From: Hemerocallis citrina | Lineage: Eukaryota > Streptophyta > Magnoliopsida > Asparagales > Asphodelaceae | DNA: 64,000 bases | NCBI GenBank assembly: GCA_017893485.1 | Contig: CM030360.1 | Location: 2,386,501 to 2,450,500 of the forward strand | Reading direction: 5' to 3' | Shown: piece by piece, positions 32,551-42,459 of the stretch | How the letters are laid out: the number at the start of each line of letters is the position of its first letter | How positions within the stretch are numbered: position 1 is the stretch's first letter | Translations under genes and position numbers: made by a program | The notes under the pieces: model-generated | Seen by the model: only the letters and a program-made list of their open reading frames with translations | What the model was told of the DNA's origin: nothing | Databases searched by the model: none

Positions 32551-33830
32551 ATGGACTCTTCAAGCAATTCGTCGTCAAGTTCTGATGAATCTGATCTTGA
32601 GGACTTGTTCTTTCTTCAACAGGCCGAACAATTTTATAATAGTAAAAGTCCCAACTCAACGTCCAAACTATCAGGACGTGAATACCTACAAGAACTCTTA
32701 GACGGTCCAGATGCCAAATTCTTTTGGGTGTTTCGCATGAATAAGGACTGTTTTATGGCTTTGTGCCAATTTATAATAACAAACAATTATCTTCAGGAAA
32801 CGCCTGAGAAGATACAAAGAAGGCGTATATCACATTATGAAAGTGTTGCTATTTTTTTGTTCATTGTCGCTCATAGTACTAGGTTGAGGCTTGTCTGTGG
32901 TCGGTTTGATCATTCGTTGGAAACAATTGATAGACATTTCACTGATGTGTTGTATGGTTTGGTAAGAGCATCAGTAGTTCTTATTAAACACCCAGACCCG
33001 GAACATGTCCATGATAAAATCAGGGGTTCCCCAGATTTCTATCCATGGTTTAAGGTAATTTGTGCATTTCATGTTTAAACCCGTTTATTCTAATGATTCA
33101 AATGTGTTTGATAAAGTAGTAGCTTTCTACCTCAATAATGTAGGGAGCAATTGGTGCTGCGGATGGTACTTTAATACCTGCTACCGTACCCGCCAGTCGT
33201 CAAAACAGTTGTCGTGGTCGAAAAGGTGACATATGTCAAAATGTATTGGCAATTTGTGATTTTGACATGAATTTCACTTTTGTTTATGCGGGTTGGGAAG
33301 GAAGCGCTAATGACTCTCGCGTAATACATAGTGCAATAACCAAAAATTTGTTGCCAATCCCGCCTGAAGGCAAGTACTACTTAGTAGACTGTGGGTATAC
33401 AAACATGCCAGGGTTTTTAGCTCCCTACCGTGGACAACCATATCATTTGCAGGATTTCCATGGTCCTAACCATGCACCCACCCAATATAAGCAACTCTTC
33501 AACAAACAGCATGCTAGGCTACGAAATGTAATAGAGCGAACCTTTGGTGTGTTCAAAAAAAGGTTTGCCATATTCAAGTCTATGCCCAATTACTTCTACA
33601 CCAGACAAGTTATGATGGTAACTGCATGTTGTGCAGTCCATAATTTTATCAAAAAGTATTCTGCCGATGATTCATTGTTTTCAGACATAGAAGAAGAACA
33701 AAATAATCACCTACACAATGAAGATAATGCTTCCACATCTGGGCCGTTGGATATGTCATCTTCTCAGTTGAATCTCATGAATAATAAAAGAGATCAAATA
33801 GCCATGGCAATGTGGAATGCCAGACATTGA
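32551..33830 (+). CDS. Harbinger ORF2: DDE transposase (DDE_Tnp_4 / ALP1-like), two exons
   Basis: Exon 1 is 32551-33054, exon 2 33144-33830, with a GT-AG intron (TTTAAG|GTAATT ... ATGTAG|GGAGCA), phase 0; about 396 residues. I chose the ATG at 32551 (MDSSSNSSSSSDESD); nothing upstream in frame is conserved. Exon 1 carries the helical N-terminal domain (FFWVFRMNKDCFMALCQF, ETIDRHFTDVLYGLV). Exon 2 has the catalytic triad: D in AADGTLIPA, D in GWEGSANDSRV, E in VIERTFGVFKKRF. YLVDCGY and FNKQHARLRNVIER are also family signatures. The enzyme cuts and joins the element at its TIRs, with TWA target preference. Triad complete, frame open: probably capable of activity or only recently silenced. Confidence 0.9.
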
Positions 33831-34274
33831 TGTAAGCATAAGCATGTACTTGTTCGTGGTTACTTTCTGTTCTTGTAATATATGGTTGTAAATTATTTCC
33901 TTTCATTGGTGGCCCATCTATTTGAAGATCATGTATGTTATTGTATTAAGCAGGCGATATATGATGATGATATTTGTATGCATGCAGGTTGGGGGACCAT
34001 CGTGTGTGACTGAGTTTCTGGAAATGATGGATATGGTATATTCTGATCCAGAATTTATTATAATTTGTTACGTTAGAAGATGGCATTCTAATGATCTTAT
34101 ATTCTTATTATACTGACTCAATGAATGATGTATTCAACTATGGGTGATGGATGGGGTGGGTACAAGACATTAGTAGTAGCTGGCATGGCAATTTTAAAAA
34201 TTGCAGCTCTACACTAATCATGATGATTTGCTTGAACAATTGTTCTATGACAAAATGTTTTGAGGATACGGCCA
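33831..34274 (+). other. Harbinger 3' flank of ORF2
   Basis: No gene. AT-rich, with dispersed copies of the GATATGATGATG / TATTCTGATCC motif that becomes the 80-bp array next to it. Confidence 0.5.
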
Positions 34275-34640
34275 ATTAGGGATGTGATGATGATTTATTC
34301 TGATCCTATATAACATTATTTGGGGGGCCTTTGTGAGTGATTAATAGCATTCAAAGAATGGATATGATGATGTTATATTCTGATCCTATATAATTTAATT
34401 TGTGATACCTTTTTGATTGATTACTAGAATTCAAAATATGGAAGTGATGAAGATATATTCTGATCCTATCTGCCACTATTTGGTGAGGCTTTTGTGATTG
34501 ATTACTACAATTCAAAGTACGGATATGATGATGATATATTCTGATCCTATATAACATATAGTTGTGAGGCTTTCGTAATTGATTACTAGTATTCAAAATA
34601 TGGATATGACGATATTATATTCTGATCCTGCAGCTATTAT
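34275..34640. repeat. 80-bp tandem array inside Harbinger (about 5 units)
   Basis: TATTCTGATCCTATATAA recurs near 34301, 34381, 34461, 34542 and 34623, an 80-81 bp period; single diverged copies occur near 34858 and 35340. Confidence 0.85.
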
Positions 34641-35479
34641 TTTGGATAATGACAACCTTGTTGCTTCGTTGTTCTGGACCTGCACATGTTATCTTACATT
34701 TGGAGTGTCTGACAACTTTCAACATGGTTATCATTGATACTCATATATATGATATAACACCTTTTGGTATTCAAATTATGATGGGATATAACACCTTCGG
34801 TGACACCTTTGTGTATGACTACATGAATTTATAGTTGTGGATATGATGATGCTATATTCTGATCCTACAGTTCTTATTTGGGATAATGACAAACTTGTTG
34901 ATGTTGTCCTGAACCTACACCAGTTGTTTTGTTATATTTGGAGTACTGGCAACTTTCATAATAAGCATGTTGTTACTAATATAAAAACTGGAAATAAAGT
35001 TTCAAAGAATACAACCCAGTTAGGATTATCTCTCATGGTCTCAAAATAACTAGTACAGTGGTTTCAAAATAACAGCTTTTGTTACTAATATATAGTAGGT
35101 GATAATCTCCCACCGTGGTGGGCATCAATACTGATCACACTATTGTGCTGGTTTGTGCACACAGCATGGAAATTACAACCCAGTTAAACTGCAACCTTCA
35201 TCAAAGAAAGAAGAATTCATCGCAATTTTGAGGTAGACGTCAGAATAAGTTGGAACTTGATAAGTAAGGCAAACAATGGATATGATGAATTTATTAATGG
35301 ATACTACACTTTCAAAATTTGATAGTGATGATGTAAATTATTCTGATCCTATAATACTCTTTGGAGTAATTAATGTTGTTTTCCTTAAAAAAAGATAATA
35401 ATTGGGTTGTAGTTTCCATGCTGGGCATACAAACCAGTAAAATGAGGTGATCAGTACTGATGCCCTATGTTAGTAGGAG

Positions 35480-37240
35480 ATTATCACCTCCAACATGTTG
35501 GTAACTGGCCCTAAATGCCTCATTGGGTTGCAGTCTTCCAGGATGTATTCTTTGATGAATGTTTGAGTTTAACTGGCTTGTATTCTTTGATGAAGGTCTC
35601 AGTTTAACTGGGTTGTAGTATTTTATTATTGTTTCGGTTGAACTGGGTTCAAATTTCCATAGTTGTGTACACAAACCAGTACACTGCTGTGATATTAACC
35701 ATCCATGTTGTTCACACAACTCAGTTTAACTGGGTTGTATTCTTTGAGAAAGGTTTCAGTTGAATTGGGTTGTATTCTTTGATGAATGTTTGAGTGTAAC
35801 TGGCTTGTATTCTTTGATGAAGGTCTCAGTGTAACTGGGTTGTACTATTTTATTAAGGTTTCAGTTGAACTGAGTTCAAATTTCCATAGTTGTGTACACA
35901 AACCAGTACACTGCTGTGATATTAACATGTTGTTTACACAACTCAGTTTAACTGGGTTGTATTCTTTGAGAAAGGTTTCAGTTGAACTGGCTTGTATTCT
36001 TTGATGAATGTTTGAGTTTAACTGGGTTGTATTCTTTGATAAAGTTTTCAGTTTAACTGGGTTGTACTCTTTGATGAAGGTTTCAGTTGAACTGAGTTCA
36101 AATTCCCATAGTTGTGTACACAAACCAGTACACTTCTTTGATATTAACCATCCATGTTTACACAACTCAGTTTAACTGGGTTGTATTCTTTGAGAAAGGT
36201 TTCAGTTGAACTGGGTTATATTCTTTGATGAATGTTTGAGTTTAACTGGGTTGTATTCTTTGATAAAGTTTTCAGTTTAACTGGGTTGTACTCTTTGATG
36301 AAGGTTTCAGTTGAACTGAGTTCAAATTCCCATAGTTGTGTACACAAACCAGTACACTTCTGTGATATTAACCATCCATGTTTACACAACTCAGTTTAAC
36401 TGGGTTGTATTCTTTGAGAAAGGTTTCAGTTGAACTGGGTTGTATTCTTTGATGAATGTTTGAGTTTAACTGGGTTGTATTCTTTGATAAAGTTTTCAGT
36501 TTAACTGGGTTGTACTCTTTGATGAAGGTTTGAGTAGAACTGAGTTCAAATTCCCATAGTTGTGTACACAAACCAGTACACTTCTGTGATATTAACCATC
36601 CATGTTTACACAACTCAGTTTAACTGGGTTGTATTCTTTGAGAAAGGTTTCAGTTGAACTGGGTTGTATTCTTTGATGAATGTTTGAGTTTAACTGGCTT
36701 GTATTCTTTGATAAAGGTTTCAGTTTAACTGGGTTGTACTCTTTGATGAAGGTTTGAGTAGAACTGGGTTCTAATGTCCATGCTGTGTATACAAACCAGT
36801 ATAATTCTGTGTTCTAATTACCATGCTGTTTACACAAATCAGTTTAACTGGGTTTTGATTCTTTGAGAAAGGTTTCAGTTGAACTGGAACTGTATTTTTG
36901 GATGAAGGTATCAGTTTAACTGGCTTGTATTCTTTGAGGAAGGTTTCAGTTTAACTGAGTTGTACTCTTTGATGAAGGTTTCAGTACAACTGGGTTCTAA
37001 TTTCCATGCTGTGTATACAAACCAGTATAATTATGTGATCTATTTCCATGGCGTTTACACAAATCAGTTTAACTGGGTTTGGATTCTTTGAGAAAGGTTT
37101 GAGTTGAACTGGAACTGTATTCTTTGATGAAGGTTTCAGTTTAACTGGCTTGTATTCTTTGATGAAGGTTGCGGTTTAACTGAATGCTGTATTCTTTGAG
37201 GAAGGTTTCAGTTTAACTGGGTTGTAATTTCCATACTGTG
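35480..37240. repeat. Higher-order tandem array inside Harbinger (35-36 bp subunit, ~224 bp unit)
   Basis: Subunits of AGTTTAACTGGGTTGTATTC plus TTTGATGAAGGTTTC-like bases repeat every 35-36 bp. These, with a GTGTACACAAACCAGTACAC palindrome segment, form a larger unit of about 224 bp (TTTGAGAAAGG at about 35745, 35967, 36191, 36415, 36639). Units after 36750 are more diverged. Open frames here are repeat artefacts. Confidence 0.9.
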
Positions 37241-37949
37241 TACACAAACCAGTGCAATTCTGTGATCAGCATTGATGGCTTACATGATGACAGATTATCA
37301 GCAACTGATGGCTGCTGGTGTTGGCTTCTGATACTTGTGAAGGATGTGATGGCTGCTGATGGTCTTATGTAATGTGTGCTTCGGGGTTTGACATTTTTTC
37401 TGTCACTTTCAATATGTAAAATATTGATAGATTGTACAATTACCATCCTATGATGAGTTCTGATGCTGCTAGTGGCATATGATGGACACTGATGGATTGG
37501 AATTTCCTTTTTTTTTTGTGGGATTTGTAAGAAGTGCAGTTGTAAATTTCACAAAGTAATAGTTCTGATACTTGTTACTATGTTAGACATTTTGAAGGTT
37601 TCTCATGCTTGTAATGCGAAATTGAAGGTTGGGCTATCCCAGTTTGTAAAATAAATGTAACCAAACAGAAATTTGTAATGGATATTTTGTACATTTATTG
37701 GAAATTTGCATACTGTGTCCAATTGCTGTATTACCAAACTTCACCACAATTCAAATAAAATTTTACATGGTCGAAAGACACTAGTGGGAAGCTCCCAAGA
37801 AGGGAAAAAAAATAAAAATTTCATAGCGCACGAAACTTCTATGTTGTAGCACGTTGCTTGTTTGTATATTGATAGAAGTTGGGTCTATATCTGCAAAAAA
37901 AATTAACAAAAAACTCATAAGAAAAATAATGTGAATTCATTAAATATAC

Positions 37950-38840
37950 AACCTAGATAATAGTTTTCAGCTAAAAATATAACAGCACAGCTTTTAAACT
38001 GTTTTTTTCGGAAAAACAGCGTTCGCATAACAGTTTTCAGCAAGAAATATAACCGAACAGCTTTTAAACTCGCTTTTTCAGGAAAACAGCTTACAGATAA
38101 CAGTTTTCAGCTAGGAATATAACAAAACAGCTTCTAAAATCGTTTTTTCAGAAAAACAACTTTGAGATAACAGTTTTCAACAAGAAAATTAACCAAACAG
38201 CTTTTAAACTCACTTTTTCAGGAAAACAGCTTTCAGATAACAGTTTTCAGCTAGGAATATAACAAAACAGCTTTTAAACTCGTCTTTCAGAATAACACCT
38301 TTCAGATAACAGTTCTCAGCAAGAAATATAACCTAACAGCTTTTAAACTCGCTTTTTCAGGAAAACAGCTTTCAGATAACAGTTTTCAGCTAGAAATATA
38401 ACAAAACAGCTTTTAATCTTGTTTTTTCAGAAAAACAGCTTTCAGATAACAGTTTTCAGCAAGAAATATAACCGAACAGCTTTTAAACTCGCTTTTCCAG
38501 TAAAACAGCTTTCAGATAACAGTTTTCAGCTACAAATATAACAAAACAGCTTTTAAACTGTTTTTTTCAGGAAAACAGCTTTCGGATAACAGTTTTCAGC
38601 AAGAAATATAACCGAACAGCTTTTAAACTCCCTTTTCAGGAAAACAGCTTACAGATAACAGTTTTCAGCTAGGAATATAACAAAACAGCTTTTAAACTCG
38701 TTTTTTCAGAAAAACAGCTTTCAGATAACAGTTTTCAGCAAGAAATATAACCGAACAGCTTTTAAACTCGCTTTTTCAGGAAAACAGCTTACAGATAACA
38801 GTTTTCAGCTAGGAATATAACAGCACAGCTTTTAAACTGT
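37950..38840. repeat. 70-bp tandem array inside Harbinger with 140-bp dimer structure (about 13 monomers)
   Basis: CTTTTAAACT recurs at 37991, 38061, 38131 (CTTCTAAAAT), 38201, 38271, 38340. Monomers alternate between AGCTAGGAATATAACAAAAC and AGCAAGAAATATAACCGAAC versions, giving a 140-bp higher-order unit. Each monomer carries two ACAG(C/T)TTT motifs like those beside the right TIR. Confidence 0.9.
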
Positions 38841-39064
38841 CTTTTTCAGAAAACAACATTTTACAGTCTAGTTTTAAGAAAACAGCATTCAGGTTTATTT
38901 TTTATACACAAACAGGTTATACAATTTCATTTTCAGAAAACAGTTTTCAGAAAACTATACCAGACAGCTTTTACACTCTCATTTTCACAAAACAGTTTTC
39001 ACAAAACAGTTTCCACAAAATATTTTCACAAAACTATTTTCAAAACAACAAACCAAACGCACCC
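38841..39064 (+). repeat. Right subterminal repeats and TIR of Harbinger
   Basis: AAAACAGTTTTCA(C/G) is repeated at least five times before the right TIR (39051-39064). Positioned like transposase/ORF1 binding sites. Confidence 0.6.
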
Positions 39065-40444
39065 TTAATAATTCTGATCTTAATAGTGTCTAAAATACAA
39101 ATCAAAACTGATCATCGACAATTACAGATTTTCTCTTGAAAACAAAAACAACATAAACCACACGAAATTCATTCCAATCGCAATCAAACATGATATAAAG
39201 TCTACTAAGTGTCCAAATATCATGAAATAGGGTATATAACATATTCACAACCATCATATCATATAGATCTCATCAAACACATAATTTCCTTAATTATCTC
39301 ATATATATGAATAGATCAAGAACGGTCAAACCTAGTTATTTTCATGACAATTTTGTATCGTGAGGCAACTATGGTCAAATAGCACAATAGAGGCAAAACC
39401 CATCAAAAATAACACACACACGAGTTGCCTCTAGAACCCAACACACCATAAGCGGTATTTTTAACTTGTATCATACAAAGAAATTTGAGTACAAGTTACT
39501 TGCCTTAACCGAAGACGAAACGAACACCAAGAATAACGGAACGGATTCCCGGACAACGAAAAAAATCCATGAACTAAAATCACGAACCAAGCGATCACAC
39601 AACCACACGTGCAAACTCCGTGCACGTGTAAGCAAGCAAGAAGGCGAGAGAGCGATCGAGAGGGGGATACGGCAGCGATGCTGGCCTTGTGCTGGAGTCG
39701 CTGTTGATGTGCTGTCGATCGGCGCCGGCAGAGAGAGCGAAAGAGACAGAGAGATGGAGTCTCGGGTGATGGGTTCCAGTGGTCGGTAATGGGGTATGGG
39801 CGATCGGGATGAGGTGCAGTGGGTCGGGATCGAAGTGGAGGGTGGTCGGGAGTTGGGTTCATTCGGTAGGGTTGATCGGGGTAGAAGACGAAGTGGGGTT
39901 TCGGTGGAGGTAGGGTTTCGACAAGGGTTCAACAGGGTAGGGTTAGGGTTAGGGGCTAGGTTTCGGTAGGAGGGAGAGAGAGATGAGTTGGTTTATATAG
40001 GGTGTTAGATTTTTAGGGTTTGTAGTAGGAGATGGGTATTTGGGTGATTGGGTTTATGGGTTTAATAGGAGTAGTAGTGGGAGATTGGGTTAATGGATTA
40101 AAATAGGATTGGTAATCGATTGGGTTTGGGGGTAATTATGAGAATCTAAGTTTAAATTGCAAATAGGATTATCACTAGGTTTAGGCAAATGAAACCACGA
40201 TCACCCAAAACACGAGCCAAAGAATAGAACAAGAATCCAATAAAGGGAAAAACAACAATCGATGAAGAACGAAGAAATGGCAGACAAAATCAAACACAAA
40301 GAGCTCAAAATGAAATAAAATGAATATATATTGAAAACAACTCTAATATACGGTCCAAAAATACAAAGAGAGTACCAATACTCAAGAAAGAGAGAATACA
40401 CCAAAAATACGAAAAACGAAAAGAAAAAAAAGGGTTACAGAATT

Positions 40445-41250
40445 TTTTCAGGTATCCTCTCCAGATGAGGGCTTCGATCTCATCCTTAAGATCCCGACAG
40501 TTGTCACTGTCGTGGCCGTGGTCCCTGTGAAAACGGCAGTAGAACCTCCAGTCTCTTTTCTTGTTACCATTGCTGGGTCGAGGAGGATGTCGAAGGACAT
40601 CGTTGCCTTCTATCTCTATTAGTATGGCGGATACACTCTCGTTGAGCGGGGTGAATTTGTCGAACCTGGGCATTGGAGGTGGGCACCTCTACCCGGAGAC
40701 ATCCTTCTGGGCTTTCTTTGGTGCCTCAGCACCATTCGCTTTCATCTTCCCTTTTGCGGGGGAATCCCTTCACCCCCTGGGAGCAATGCCTCTTCGGCTC
40801 GAATATACTTCTCGCTCCTGTAAAAAAGGTCGGGGAAGTCTATCGAAAGTTTTTTGGCGAGGGATGCCTTCAACAAGTCGTGCCTGATATTGTGTCGGAA
40901 AGCAGTAGCCGCAACCCCGACATCTAGGGAGGGGATTGATCGTGCTTTAGTGGTGAGTCTCTGAACAAAGTCCCGAATGGACTCCCCATCCTTCTGTTTC
41001 AAGTCTAGCAGGGATGCGCTCGTCCTCTCAGTTTTATGAATGGTAACGAAGTGGGCAAGGAAAGCTCCCTCTAGCTGGCAGAATGAGAAAATGGAGTTAG
41101 GGGCGAGCCGGGAGTATCATTCTCGAGCTGGACCATGTAATGTGGCTGAGAAGGCATGGCAGAGTAGAGCATCTGATGCACTGTGAATCATCATAAGGAT
41201 TTTAAAACCCTCCACGTGATTCTCTCGAAATTCGGCCCTAGTCACGTGGC
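40445..41250 (-). pseudogene. gag: Gag of the Tat-like element, broken
   Basis: Coding-strand pieces: KQKDGESIRDFVQRLTTKA, FRHNIRHDLLKASLAKKL, YIRAEEALLP (the Retrotrans_gag core, 40742-41002), a frame change, then PRFDKFTPLNESV and the zinc-knuckle-like CRFHRDHGHDSDNCRDLKDEI, ending GYLKKF exactly where the solo LTR begins. CX3-HX4HX4C is the Tat variant of the knuckle. The 5' half (41010-41650) has many stops; only MAPKAKKT-like and Pro-rich pieces remain. Confidence 0.8.
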
Positions 41251-41661
41251 CTCCTTCCCTTTGACCATTGGGGGTCAGTGACCTCTTGGAGAACGGTTAC
41301 TCTTCCTGTCATTTTCGAGAGGAGTGGCGGTTTCGGCTCAGACAGTGGTCAGAGGGTGCCCTGTTCCTAAAGAGCCTGAGGCAGCTGTTTATGACGTTCC
41401 AGAGGTCATTGGCCCCCTGAACCACAGGAGTTTGAGCAACCGAATGGGAAGCACTCGGAGTGGGAGGACTCAGACGCTCAACTTGCCGATTCTAGGACCT
41501 CTGAGGCGCAACTCCCCAGTGATCGCTCGGTTGCGTGACTTGTGGGGCGGAGGTAAAGGGTCGGTATGGTGACTCGCAGTGACGGTTTTCTTGGCCTTGG
41601 GGGCCATCGGAGGAGAAGTCCACGAGGGTAGGATTTGAAGAAGATGTTGGATCTACGCTCT

Positions 41662-41681
41662 TTCCCACAGACAATGCCAAT
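41662..41681 (-). other. Primer binding site of the Tat-like element
   Basis: Inside the 5' LTR the minus strand reads TTGGCATTGTCTGTGGGAA. Many plant gypsy elements have TTGGCGCCGTCTGTGGGAA here, so this is that PBS with CG to AT-type decay. Confidence 0.65.
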
Positions 41682-41682
41682 C

Positions 41683-42130
41683 TGATGCTATTGTTTTTCT
41701 GGTGTGGGAGCAACATATAGTGAATTCTATTTATGAGGGGGAGGGATATATCTCAACCGTAGATCTAGATCTAAGATGAGGTTGGAGAAGTTGTTTTGCT
41801 GGTGGTCACCCTTGCTGTTGGCCGTCGGATCCCTGCACAATGCCCCGAAACACCAGGAGCTTTCTTGGTGGCGAACCCTCCGACGATCAAGTTAGTGACT
41901 GAAAAATGAGATTAGGGTTTTAGATGCTAAAAGTTCATAACCTGATCACTGTTGAAGGGGTCTGATATTTATAGGCAGAGAGAAATGAACTTACTAGACC
42001 GGGTAGACCCTCTCTTATGAGCCAGATTGGTGTAGTGAACCAACAGGCGACGCACCAGAATATGTGGGCCTATTCCCAGGGATTTTTGAATCGTAAGGGG
42101 ATCAGACGGCTCAAATTATGCTGGAATTTT
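41683..42130 (-). repeat. Tat-like element 5' LTR, main part (rest at 46000-46014)
   Basis: Homologous to 5061-5517. The last ~15 bases were displaced to 46000-46014 by the solo LTR at 42131. Minus-strand TATA CTATAAATAT is at 41965-41974. Confidence 0.85.
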
Positions 42131-42393
42131 TGTAATACCTCGCAAAATAGCATCATAATTCGTGCAAAGTTGAAAATTGCTCGCGATCATATATTTTTCT
42201 AATAATAATTGATTTTAATTGAGAAATTTCAGGTATATTAGTTATTCTGAACCCGAAGAGGTATATTCGAGATATCTTCTCAATTATATTGTGTGTATTG
42301 TCTCGATTGTTTTGACAAGACAATCTTTGGGACAAATAGTATTTTTATAAAATATATTCTTATATTCTACAAATAAATATTTTATTTGTAAGC

Positions 42394-42459
<66 letters not shown>

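Larger units (their letters stand above)
30308..39064 (+). mobile_element. PIF/Harbinger DNA transposon, 8757 bp, apparently autonomous
   Basis: Terminal inverted repeats GAGTGCGTTTGGTAAC (left) and GGGTGCGTTTGGTTTG (right, complement) are flanked by TTA at 30305-30307 and 39065-39067, the 3-bp duplication typical of PIF/Harbinger. It carries both genes of the superfamily in the same direction: a Myb/SANT-like DNA-binding ORF1 and a DDE transposase ORF2, neither with a stop. The right 60% is unusually long non-coding DNA made largely of three tandem arrays (34275-34640, 35480-37240, 37950-38840). Subterminal ACAGTTTTC-type repeats lie next to the right end. It sits in the solo LTR 28270-40439. 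Confidence 0.9.
28270..40439 (-). mobile_element. Solo LTR (family TGTAACCC...CATGA), inserted in Tat gag, holding the Harbinger element
   Basis: On the minus strand it begins TGTAACCC (40439) and ends GCATGAAA (28270), with a perfect 5-bp duplication GAATT. Without the Harbinger insertion it is about 3.4 kb. A related copy, in the opposite orientation, is at 54598-61436 (start TGTAACCCC, end GCATGACA). Minus-strand TATA (CTATATAAACC) is at about 39993-40003, followed by a leader with telomere-like AACCCTAACCC and a donor-like TTAAG|GCAAGT. No internal retrotransposon domains were seen, hence a solo LTR. Between 28300 and 30300 there is no gene; AGYAACAGT hexamer-like repeats lie at 28850-29210. 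Confidence 0.75.

Noticed and set aside
35465..36613. Minus-strand ORFs with repeated CTQLWxFELSSTET
   Set aside because: Reverse translation of the 224-bp array; the protein repeat follows from the DNA repeat.
39461..39932. 133-153 codon ORFs on the minus strand with Arg/Ser/Pro-rich products
   Set aside because: They lie in the leader of the solo LTR 28270-40439, just as in the sister LTR; no domain and no frame conservation evident.
28265..40450. 10-11 bp target duplication GAATTTT(T)TCA, suggesting a Mutator element
   Set aside because: The sister LTR at 54598-61436 shows the LTR ends in CATGACA, so the true duplication is the 5-bp GAATT; the extra identity comes from the LTR end resembling the target.
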